Under the pieces are notes generated by a model, which saw only the letters and a list, made by a program, of their open reading frames with translations, did not search any database and had not been told where the DNA came from. DNA of 33,968 nt from Betaproteobacteria bacterium TMED41 (GTDB lineage Bacteria; Pseudomonadota; Gammaproteobacteria; Burkholderiales; Burkholderiaceae_A): positions 32,054 through 66,021 of the forward strand of contig NHCU01000045.1 in the NCBI GenBank assembly GCA_002167365.1, given 5' to 3'. Numbering within the stretch: position 1 is the first letter of the stretch; each line of letters begins with the position of its first letter. Of the stretch, positions 26,897 to 33,689 are shown in pieces. Made by a program: the position numbers and the translations under genes.

Positions 26897-26925
26897 TTGC
26901 AATTAAGAATCATTCTCATTATTAT
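26897..26925 (+). promoter_or_regulatory. Candidate sigma70 promoter for the TonB-dependent receptor gene
   Basis: TTGCAA (26897-26902) and TATTAT (26920-26925) are separated by 17 bases, a good sigma70 arrangement. Transcription would start near 26932, leaving a leader of about 100 bases before the receptor ATG. The first Fur-box-like sequence lies inside the promoter. In AT-rich DNA such matches occur by chance, so confidence is moderate. Confidence 0.45.
26899..26917 (+). promoter_or_regulatory. Fur-box-like operator 1
   Basis: The core AATCATTCTC matches nine of ten bases of the right half of the classic Fur box (AATCATTATC); the left half is weaker, about 13 of 19 overall by eye. It lies between the -35 and -10 of the receptor promoter and over the likely start site of the leftward promoter, so repressor binding would block both. 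Confidence 0.6.
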
Positions 26926-26949
26926 TAACAAATAAATTTACAAATGCAA
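26921..26949 (-). promoter_or_regulatory. Candidate sigma70 promoter for the 86-residue gene
   Basis: On the minus strand TTGCAT (26949-26944) is followed after 17 bases by AATAAT (26926-26921). Transcription would begin near 26914, about 47 bases before the ATG at 26867. It overlaps the rightward promoter and both Fur-box-like sites, forming a compact divergent control region. Confidence 0.4.
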
Positions 26950-26958
26950 ATCATTATC
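26940..26958 (+). promoter_or_regulatory. Fur-box-like operator 2
   Basis: Contains AATCATTATC, a perfect match to the right half of the consensus GATAATGATAATCATTATC, with about four of nine matches in the left half, and more of the repeat (CATTATTG) just beyond. It overlaps the -35 of the leftward promoter. Together with site 1, and with an iron-type receptor downstream, this is good evidence for Fur regulation. Confidence 0.7.
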
Positions 26959-27034
26959 ATTATTGTTTTGTAAAAAAAGCAAGAAATACTAAAAATTAAT
27001 ATCTAAGTAAGTGGGAATGGAAAGTCTTTTTATT

Positions 27035-29170
27035 ATGAGAAACAAGAATTTAAAACTGAAAATAATACCATTGAGTTTGATGTTGGTAATGTCAACCGCA
27101 TTTTCGGATGATGTAATTCTACAAAATATTGAAATAATTGGTGGTAATGAAAAAGCCAAGACACTTCCCGGATCTGGGCATGTTGTTACAAAAAAACAAA
27201 TGCAAATTGAATTAACGGATGACATCAACCAAGTGCTAAAAACTGTGCCTGGAGTATATGTTCGTGAAGAAGATGGATACGGTTTAAGGCCTAACATAGG
27301 TATAAGAGGTGCAACATCCGAAAGATCTGACAAAATTACACTTATGGAAGATGGAGTTTTGATTGCTCCTGCGCCATATTCAAATCCTTCCGCTTATTAC
27401 TTTCCCACAATTATGAGGATGCAGTCGATAGAAGTTTTAAAGGGTGCTCCTCTTCTTAAATATGGACCACAAACGACCGGTGGTGTTGTTAACTTATTAT
27501 CCACACCAATTCCAGCAACAAGATCGGGTAGGCTCTCCACCTTTTTGGGCGAAAACGAGCAACTCAATACACATATATATTTCGGAGATGGAAGCGGGAA
27601 GTTTCAATATTTAGTAGAAGCTGTTAGAAGAGATACAAATGGTTTCAAAGAGATAGATGGACGTTCTAATAAAGACACTGGTTTTGGGATATCTGACTAT
27701 GTTATTAAACTTGGTCTGAATAATGATTCAAACAGTTTCTTATTTAAAGCACAAAGTTCGAGAGAAACTTCCAATGAAACTTATTTGGGTCTTACTGATG
27801 CTGACTATAATGCTAATCCCAACAGAAGATATGCTATGTCTTCAATTGATCAAATGAAAAATGATCATCAAGGATATAGCTTGACTTACTTCCAGGAGTT
27901 GACAGATAACTCCTATTTGGTAGCCACAGCTTATAGAAATGAATTTGCCAGAGATTGGCACAAACTATCAGGCGGTGGTAACTACGTTGATTCAGCAAAC
28001 GGCGGAGATGCAACAGCTCAGGGTCAGCTTGATGGAACAATAGATATTGATTCACTAAATTACAAACACAATAATAGATCTTATGTTTCAGAGGGAATAC
28101 AAGTTAACGCTACATTTGAACTTGCTAGTCACACTGTTGAGGTTGGTATTAGATCTCATGAAGACAGTATGGATCGCTATCAGCCACAAGATTATTACGC
28201 GCAAACAAACGGTTCTTATGTTTATTCAAGCACAACTTCACCAAGTGGCAGTAATAATCGCGTAGAAACTGCTGATGCTACAGCTCTTCATATTGCTGAC
28301 ACATGGCAAGCCACTGATAGATTGCTTGTTAATGCTGTCTTAAGACATGAAGATGTTGAAAGTAGTAGAAAACAATATGGTAGTGATAGAACAACTGTTG
28401 CCAGCTCAAAAAGCAATGAAAGCGATATTTTACTTCCAGGCTTATCATTTACTTATGATGTAAACGACAACATTCAAACGCTTGCCGGATATCACAAAGG
28501 ATTCTCCCCCATAGGTGGCGGAGCTTCATCAGAGCAGGAGCCAGAGGAGAGTGATAATTTTGAATATGGCGCCAGATATAAAAAAGACGACTTCTTTGTT
28601 GAAGGGATTGGTTTTTTCAGCGATTTCTCAGACAAGTCTGAGAATTGTTCTTTGGCATCTCCATGTAGCAATGATGCAACCTCGGGTACTTATGTTACAG
28701 GTGAAGCAGAAATTTCTGGTTTAGAGTTTCAAATACAAAATACTTTTAAAACAGGTAACATGCAAATTCCAGTAAGTCTTGTTTACACTTATACTAAAGC
28801 TGAAATAACCGGAAATAATAATGCGAGTGGGTACGTTTCTGGAGACTTATTAAAGGCTGTTCCCGAAAACGTATTCAGCATAAGAGCTGGTTTTGAACAT
28901 AATTCGGGCTGGGACAATTATGCGATTTTCAAGTACATAGATGAAACCTGTGTCAGTACGGGTTGCAATAGGTCGTCTGACGCCTTCGCTAAAACCGATG
29001 AATTGTTTGTGGTTGATTGGGTTAGCAGGTACGAATACTCATCTAACACAGACCTTTTTTTGAAAGTCGTAAATGTATTTGATAATCAAGCAATAATTTC
29101 GCGCGAACCAGATGGAGCTAGGCCAAATAAGCCTAGGACAATTTCAGCTGGCGTAAGAATCAACTTTTAA
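27035..29170 (+). CDS. FecA-like TonB-dependent outer membrane siderophore receptor
   Basis: 711 residues from the ATG at 27035, chosen because it gives a normal signal peptide (basic MRNKNLKLK, hydrophobic IIPLSLMLVM, cleavage near TAFS-DD). In-frame GTG 27011 and ATG 27017 would add residues ahead of the basic region. The plug domain (about 35-150) is clearly FecA-like: LKTVPGVYVREEDGYGLRPN, IGIRG, MEDGVLIAPAPYSNPSAYYF and KYGPQTTGGVVNL. The remainder is a 22-strand-type beta-barrel ending in phenylalanine (GVRINF). It should import an iron complex, perhaps a citrate-type one, using TonB energy. It lacks the N-terminal signalling domain of true FecA, and no fecI/fecR is nearby, so control is probably by Fur alone. 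Two close cysteine pairs (ENCSLASPC and ETCVSTGC) may form disulfides in surface loops. Confidence 0.92.
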   Translation: MRNKNLKLKIIPLSLMLVMSTAFSDDVILQNIEIIGGNEKAKTLPGSGHVVTKKQMQIELTDDINQVLKTVPGVYVREEDGYGLRPNIGIRGATSERSDKITLMEDGVLIAPAPYSNPSAYYFPTIMRMQSIEVLKGAPLLKYGPQTTGGVVNLLSTPIPATRSGRLSTFLGENEQLNTHIYFGDGSGKFQYLVEAVRRDTNGFKEIDGRSNKDTGFGISDYVIKLGLNNDSNSFLFKAQSSRETSNETYLGLTDADYNANPNRRYAMSSIDQMKNDHQGYSLTYFQELTDNSYLVATAYRNEFARDWHKLSGGGNYVDSANGGDATAQGQLDGTIDIDSLNYKHNNRSYVSEGIQVNATFELASHTVEVGIRSHEDSMDRYQPQDYYAQTNGSYVYSSTTSPSGSNNRVETADATALHIADTWQATDRLLVNAVLRHEDVESSRKQYGSDRTTVASSKSNESDILLPGLSFTYDVNDNIQTLAGYHKGFSPIGGGASSEQEPEESDNFEYGARYKKDDFFVEGIGFFSDFSDKSENCSLASPCSNDATSGTYVTGEAEISGLEFQIQNTFKTGNMQIPVSLVYTYTKAEITGNNNASGYVSGDLLKAVPENVFSIRAGFEHNSGWDNYAIFKYIDETCVSTGCNRSSDAFAKTDELFVVDWVSRYEYSSNTDLFLKVVNVFDNQAIISREPDGARPNKPRTISAGVRINF

Positions 29171-29262
29171 ACAAATTAGATAACCCCAAAAAAAAATGAT
29201 TTCACGTTTCTTTGGTTCTGCCACTCTTCTCCAGTGAAAAACCGTTCGTAAATCTTTTTTTT

Positions 29263-29293
29263 AACCCGTACTCCCCAATACGGGTTTTTTTTT
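29263..29293 (+). terminator. Rho-independent terminator after the TonB receptor
   Basis: AACCCGTA (29263-29270) and TACGGGTT (29279-29286) form an eight-pair stem with an eight-base loop (CTCCCCAA), followed by a run of T to 29293. The T-tract is only on the plus strand, so it ends receptor transcription, about 100 bases after its stop. It does not serve the leftward tRNA. Confidence 0.9.
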
Positions 29294-29328
29294 ATTTGCT
29301 TGTTTATAAATACTATATGGTTGTGTGA

Positions 29329-29400
29329 TGCCGTTGGAGGGAATTGAACCCCCGACCTCTCGCTTACGAAGCGACTGCTCTACCCCTGAGCTACAACGGC
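29329..29400 (-). tRNA. tRNA-Thr (anticodon CGT)
   Basis: A complete cloverleaf of 72 bases on the minus strand. The acceptor stem GCCGTTG pairs perfectly with CAACGGC. D arm GCTC-AGGGGTA-GAGC; anticodon loop TTCGTAA with anticodon CGT, reading ACG; T arm GGGGG-TTCAATT-CCCTC with a standard TTCAA loop. Discriminator base A. The 3' CCA is not encoded (the next bases are TCA), so it must be added enzymatically. It resembles E. coli thrW. It begins 13 bases beyond the ispH stop on the same strand, suggesting read-through transcription and processing. Confidence 0.95.
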
Positions 29401-29413
29401 TCATCATAAAAAC

Positions 29414-30355
29414 TTATTTGGTTAAGGATTTGGGCAAAGGAAATCTAATGTGTTCTTGAGCACCTGGTAGTCTTCGAACCGATGAGGCACCGAGAGTTTT
29501 AACTGCTTGCAAAAGTTTTTGAACTAATGACTCAGGTGCAGATGCACCAGCGGTAATTCCCACACTAGTAGTATTGCTCAACCAATTTGGATCTAAATCT
29601 TCAGCTCCATCAATCAAGTATGCTTTTGCTCCATATTTTTCAGCAACTTCGCGAAGTCTGTTACTGTTGGAACTGGTTGGACTCCCAACAACTAAAACTA
29701 AATCAACTTGTTTGGCCATCAACTTAACTGCATCCTGTCTGTTTTGAGTAGCGTAGCAAATGTCGCTGACTTTAGGACCTACAATAGTGGGAAATCGTTT
29801 TTTTAAAGTTTTTATTATTTCCGCAGTATCATCGGCAGATAGAGTAGTTTGGGTGACATATGAGAGTTTATTGGGATTGTTTACTTTAACTAAGTTAGCC
29901 TGAAGCGCGTCTTCAACTAAATGAATTTCACTTTTAAGTTGTCCCATTGTTCCTTCAACTTCTGGATGACCAGAGTGACCAATCATTATTATTTCAAAAC
30001 CTTGCCTTGAAAGTTTTTTTACCTCAGCATGAACTTTTGTGACAAGTGGGCACGTTGCATCAAAAACCTCTAAACTCCTGTTTAGTGCTTCATCCTGGAC
30101 TTTGATTGACACTCCATGAGCGCTCATTATGACTCTTGCACCCAATGGTACATCCTTTATCTCATCAACAAAAATCGCACCCTTCTTCTTCAAAGCACTC
30201 ACAACGTGAGTATTGTGTACTATCTCGTGTCTCACGTAAACAGGAGCACCAAACCTCTCTAGCGCTCTTTCAACTATTTCGATGGCTCTTTCAACACCTG
30301 CACAGAAACCTCTTGGTTCTGCTAGGACTATTTCTAAACTCGATTTTGATTTGAT
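29414..30355 (-). CDS. ispH: 4-hydroxy-3-methylbut-2-enyl diphosphate reductase, no canonical start codon
   Basis: The frame encodes a complete IspH, the last enzyme of the MEP pathway, which makes IPP and DMAPP with a 4Fe-4S cluster. The first cysteine lies in AEPRGFCAGVERA, the second in FDATCPLVTKVH and the third in DICYATQNRQ. RHEIVHN, SAHGVS, GHPEVEGTMGQ and SSNSNRL are all present, and the end (LPGAQEHIRFPLP) is normal. The first GTG in frame (30235) falls inside the conserved domain at the V of VRHEIVHN and would remove the first cluster cysteine. Upstream there is no ATG, GTG or TTG back to an in-frame stop. I place the start at ATC 30355-30353 by homology (313 residues; E. coli 316), with GGTG seven bases before it. 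ATC may be a rare initiator, or one base away from a real ATG. Confidence 0.88.
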   Translation of the reverse strand: MKSKSSLEIVLAEPRGFCAGVERAIEIVERALERFGAPVYVRHEIVHNTHVVSALKKKGAIFVDEIKDVPLGARVIMSAHGVSIKVQDEALNRSLEVFDATCPLVTKVHAEVKKLSRQGFEIIMIGHSGHPEVEGTMGQLKSEIHLVEDALQANLVKVNNPNKLSYVTQTTLSADDTAEIIKTLKKRFPTIVGPKVSDICYATQNRQDAVKLMAKQVDLVLVVGSPTSSNSNRLREVAEKYGAKAYLIDGAEDLDPNWLSNTTSVGITAGASAPESLVQKLLQAVKTLGASSVRRLPGAQEHIRFPLPKSLTK

Positions 30356-30442
30356 TGCAAAACACCAATAATTTATATCATAAATGGATTTTAACCTCTT
30401 TAAGTACTGTTGAGAGAGATTAAGTTTAGGTTTTTTTAAACG

Positions 30443-30471
30443 TTGATAGTAATAGTATATTTTAATATAAT
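30443..30471 (+). promoter_or_regulatory. Near-consensus sigma70 promoter of rpmB-rpmG
   Basis: TTGATA (30443-30448), 17-base spacer, TATAAT (30466-30471): five of six and six of six matches at optimal spacing. Transcription should start near 30478, about 24 bases before the rpmB ATG, with GGAG at 30490-30493 as ribosome site. Strength suits a ribosomal protein operon. This is the best promoter I see in the window. Confidence 0.85.
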
Positions 30472-30501
30472 TGAAGGTTAATCAGATATGGAGATGTAAT
30501 C

Positions 30502-30735
30502 ATGGCTCGTGTGTGCCAACTAACAGGAAAAAAACCATTGGTAGGGAACAATGTTTCGCATGCCAAAAATAGGACTAAAAGACGATTTTTACCGGGTTTG
30601 CAATATAGAAGGTTTTGGCTTGAGAAGGAAAATAAATGGATTAAATTGCGTTTGTCTAATGCGGCCCTTAGAACAGTGGACAAAAAAGGTATTGAGATGG
30701 TCTTGGAAGAAATAAAAGCAAAAGGAAAGGTTTAA
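30502..30735 (+). CDS. rpmB: 50S ribosomal protein L28
   Basis: 77 residues, the usual bacterial L28 length. The N-terminus MARVCQLTGKKPLVGNNVSH is the family signature, followed by the basic AKNRTKRRFLPGLQ stretch and LRLSNAALRTVDKKG. It binds 23S rRNA near the exit-site region of the large subunit. Preceded by a strong promoter and GGAG ribosome site. rpmG follows four bases after the stop, the standard L28-L33 pair. Confidence 0.97.
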   Translation: MARVCQLTGKKPLVGNNVSHAKNRTKRRFLPGLQYRRFWLEKENKWIKLRLSNAALRTVDKKGIEMVLEEIKAKGKV

Positions 30736-30739
30736 TAAT

Positions 30740-30907
30740 ATGGCTAAAGGGGCAACTGAAAAAATTAAATTAGTATCCAGTGCGGAGACTGGCCATTTTT
30801 ACACTACTACAAAAAACAAGCGAACTATGACTGGTAAATTGGAGATTAAAAAATTCGATCCCAAAGTCAGAAAACACGTCATGTATAAAGAGGCAAAGAT
30901 AAAATAG
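30740..30907 (+). CDS. rpmG: 50S ribosomal protein L33, cysteine-free form
   Basis: 55 residues, the typical length, starting ATG 30740 and ending TAG 30905-30907. It reads MAKGATEKIKLVSSAETGHF, then YTTTKNKRTMTGKLEIKKFDP and a short basic end (HVMYKEAKIK). It lacks the paired CxxC zinc motifs of the other L33 type, so it is the zinc-independent form. It is a large-subunit protein near the E site and is co-transcribed with rpmB. No convincing terminator follows in the 228-base gap to the next gene, which otherwise holds only AT-rich sequence. Confidence 0.96.
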   Translation: MAKGATEKIKLVSSAETGHFYTTTKNKRTMTGKLEIKKFDPKVRKHVMYKEAKIK

Positions 30908-31135
30908 TTTAATGATTCGAAAAAGTTTTTTTGAAAATGTTGTTTAAGAAAATCCATATAAAAATCTAAAAATATTCGAATTTTGGATGCATTGCACAAC
31001 TTTTTTTTTGACAAATATTTTGTCTCACTAAGTTTGCTTTTCAGATTTTCATGGTTATTTTTTTGCTTTGCCTCTTCAAAACTTACTCTTAACTTTGTAC
31101 TCTTTTAATAACCTAGATAATTTGGTGTTAACTCA

Positions 31136-32137
31136 ATGAAAATTTGTATCGTTGGTGCTGGTTCAATTGGAGGTGTCATTGCTTCCCGTTTGCACCGAAA
31201 AGGTGATGTAACAGCTGTACTGAGGGGGGAAAATTTAGAAGCTGTTAAAAAAAATGGATATCAAATTGTTGGAGATAGGGGAACAACAACTACTGCAAAA
31301 GTTAAAGCCACTGACAATTTGAAAATTATTGGCAAACAAGATTTAATTATTTTGTCTGTCAAAGCCCATCAAATAAAAGAAATCGTAAACGATTTAGAAC
31401 ATATCATTCACAATCAGTCAATTATAGTAACGATGCAAAACGGAATACCTTGGTGGTATTTCAAAAAATTCACAAGCTCTTTCTCCATTCAACATGTAGA
31501 AAGTGTAGATCCTAAAGGATTTATTGCTTCAAATATTGATGCTGATAAAATCATTGGTGGCGTTGTATACATGGCGGCTGAGAAAGTGAAACCAGGAGTA
31601 ATTAAATCGATAGAAAATGAAAAAATTTCTTTTGGTGAACTTGATGGTTCTTACAGCAACAGATTGAGAAATATATGTCAAATGTTTGTTGAATCTGGAA
31701 TTAAAGCTCCTATAAAAAAAGATATTAGAAGTGAAATATGGATAAAGTTAATGGGCAACTGTACATTAAATCCCATCTCAGCTATTTCTCAAAGTACACT
31801 GTCGGAAATCTGTCAATCAGTTCAAGGAAGAGATCTTTTATATAAAATGTGTTGTGAGGTAAAAAATATTGGCGAAACCTTTGGTGCAAAATTTAAAGTT
31901 TCTATTGAAGATAGAATTAAAGCTGCTGAAAACGTCGGACATCACAAAACATCCATGCTTCAAGATATCGAACATGGTAGACAGACGGAGTTGGAGGCTT
32001 TGCTAGGTTCTGTTTTAGAATTAGGAAAAATTGCAAAGTTAAAAACTCCTTACTTGGAATCTTTATATGCTTGCTGCTCATTGTTAGATTCAAAATTGCA
32101 GCAAACATCTAGTTTTTTGAAGATCAGAGAAGGGTAA
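31136..32137 (+). CDS. Ketopantoate reductase family protein (PanE/ApbA)
   Basis: 333 residues, about 30 longer than E. coli PanE. The N-terminal Rossmann fold begins at once with MKICIVGAGSIGGVIASRL, so the ATG is right. VKAHQIKEIV and TMQNGIPWW follow, the Asn-Gly pair being typical. The C-terminal helical domain has the catalytic lysine in EIWIKLMGNCTLNPISAI at about 200, and the family motif SMLQDIEHGRQTELEALLG at about 278-296. The reaction in true PanE is NADPH reduction of ketopantoate to pantoate for coenzyme A. Many paralogues reduce other 2-oxoacids, and this one lies 34 bases before an acyl-CoA ligase rather than other pan genes, so I leave the symbol blank. Confidence 0.83.
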   Translation: MKICIVGAGSIGGVIASRLHRKGDVTAVLRGENLEAVKKNGYQIVGDRGTTTTAKVKATDNLKIIGKQDLIILSVKAHQIKEIVNDLEHIIHNQSIIVTMQNGIPWWYFKKFTSSFSIQHVESVDPKGFIASNIDADKIIGGVVYMAAEKVKPGVIKSIENEKISFGELDGSYSNRLRNICQMFVESGIKAPIKKDIRSEIWIKLMGNCTLNPISAISQSTLSEICQSVQGRDLLYKMCCEVKNIGETFGAKFKVSIEDRIKAAENVGHHKTSMLQDIEHGRQTELEALLGSVLELGKIAKLKTPYLESLYACCSLLDSKLQQTSSFLKIREG

Positions 32138-32171
32138 ATGGTCTTAATAATTTATTACAAAATTACTCAAT

Positions 32172-33689
32172 ATGTTCAAGTCAATCTATGATTTAGTTTC
32201 TTCACAAAGTGATAATTTGATTGCTTTAGAAACTCCAAAAGAAGTCAAATTCACTTTTCAAAATCTTAAGAAAAAAATAGATGAATCCATAAAACTTTTG
32301 CAATCATTGAGTTTGGCGAATGAGAGAATTGCAATTATTTTACCTAACGGGCTAGGTGCAGCATTTTCATTTCTTGCAGTTTCCTCATGTGCAGTATCCG
32401 CTCCGCTCAACCCAAACTTTAAAAAAGAGGAGTTTGAGTTTTATATTATGGATCTTAATATTAAAGGAATTTTGGTTGAACAAGATTCTAAGTTAACCGT
32501 TGTTGATGTTGCACTTGAACAAGGCATAAAAATTATAGAAGTCTGTGATCCGGATACAGATCCAACTTTGATATTTTCAAAAAAAAATTTTATTAACCAT
32601 CCACCAACTAAAAGTTTTGAGAGTTCATTAACTCACAAAAATAATTTGGCTTTATTACTTCATACATCCGGAACTACTGGAAAACCAAAAATAGTGCCTT
32701 TAACTCATGGTAATTTATGCGATTCCGTGGAAAATATAAGTAATAGCCTAAATTTAAATTCTCATGACCGTGGACTGAACATAATGCCACTTTTCCACAT
32801 TCACGGTATTGTAGCTTCTTTACTTTCTCCACTGTCTCGAGGTGGAACAGTTATCTGCTCTAAAGGATTTGATGCTCTGAGTTTTTTTCATATTTTAATT
32901 GACCTTAAGCCTACATTCTTTTCAGCAGTACCAACTATGCATCAACTGATTTTGGATAGGGGAAAACGAAATAGGCTGTCCATTACTAAACACTCCTTGA
33001 GATTCTTACGGTCTTCCTCCGCCTCAATGCCTGAGGTTTTACACAAAGAACTAGAGGCTTTTTTTGATGTGCCTTTGCTAGAGGCCTACGGAATGACAGA
33101 AGCCTCACACCAAATTAGCAGCAACACAATTTCTACATCAAGCAAGTTAGGTAGTGTCGGGAAAATTCAGCCCGGGAAGGTTGGTATTTTTGGACCTAAT
33201 AATCAATTAATTGACAATAATTTATTAGGTGAAGTGGTCATTAAAGGAAAAAATGTAACGAATGGATATGAAAATAATCCAATGGCCAATGAAGATTCGA
33301 TCATTAATAAATGGTTTAAAACTGGAGATCAAGGGATGATAGATTCGGAGGGCTTTCTTTTTTTAAAGGGGCGCTTAAAAGAAATCATTAATAAAGGTGG
33401 AGAAAAAATTAGCCCTGTCGAAATAGACGAATTAATTACCAGCCACCCTGATGTTGCACAAGCTGTCGCTTTTTCATTTCCTCATAGCAAATTAGGGGAA
33501 GATGTTGCAGTAGCAATAGTGTTAAAAGAAGAAAAAAAATTAAGCCAAGAGGATATAAAAGGTTATTGTTTACAAAAAGTCGTTAGGTATAAAGTCCCTT
33601 CTAAAATAATTTTTATTGATGAAATTCCCAAAGGGCCAACCGGAAAACCAATGAGAAGAAATTTAGCTTCATTGCTTCTGGGTTTATGA
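32172..33689 (+). CDS. AMP-forming acyl-CoA synthetase (AAE3/oxalyl-CoA synthetase-like)
   Basis: 505 residues, an ANL-superfamily adenylating enzyme. Motifs in order: phosphate-binding LLHTSGTTGKPKIVPLTH at about 162-179, LEAYGMTEASH at about 303, WFKTGDQGMID at about 380, hinge LKGRLKEIINKGGEKISP, and the C-terminal catalytic lysine in KGPTGKPMRRNL at about 496. All catalytic residues are present. It joins a carboxylic acid to coenzyme A via an acyl-adenylate. Short size and motif spelling resemble the AAE3/Pcs60 group, some of which use oxalate, but the substrate cannot be read from sequence. It probably forms an operon with the preceding reductase. Its last six bases overlap the convergent DUF475 gene. 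Confidence 0.85.
   Translation: MFKSIYDLVSSQSDNLIALETPKEVKFTFQNLKKKIDESIKLLQSLSLANERIAIILPNGLGAAFSFLAVSSCAVSAPLNPNFKKEEFEFYIMDLNIKGILVEQDSKLTVVDVALEQGIKIIEVCDPDTDPTLIFSKKNFINHPPTKSFESSLTHKNNLALLLHTSGTTGKPKIVPLTHGNLCDSVENISNSLNLNSHDRGLNIMPLFHIHGIVASLLSPLSRGGTVICSKGFDALSFFHILIDLKPTFFSAVPTMHQLILDRGKRNRLSITKHSLRFLRSSSASMPEVLHKELEAFFDVPLLEAYGMTEASHQISSNTISTSSKLGSVGKIQPGKVGIFGPNNQLIDNNLLGEVVIKGKNVTNGYENNPMANEDSIINKWFKTGDQGMIDSEGFLFLKGRLKEIINKGGEKISPVEIDELITSHPDVAQAVAFSFPHSKLGEDVAVAIVLKEEKKLSQEDIKGYCLQKVVRYKVPSKIIFIDEIPKGPTGKPMRRNLASLLLGL

Noticed and set aside
29414..30235. A shorter ispH starting at GTG 30235
   Set aside because: It would remove the first Fe-S cluster cysteine and the conserved PRGFCAG region, giving an inactive enzyme.
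30799..31014. 71-codon hydrophobic frame on the minus strand over rpmG and its downstream gap
   Set aside because: Largely antisense to rpmG and made of poly-T/poly-A derived residues; no ribosome site or known relative.
31008..31036. TTGACA at 31008 as promoter of the ketopantoate reductase gene
   Set aside because: The -35 is perfect, but no -10-like hexamer occurs at 16-18 bases, so I could not call a promoter.
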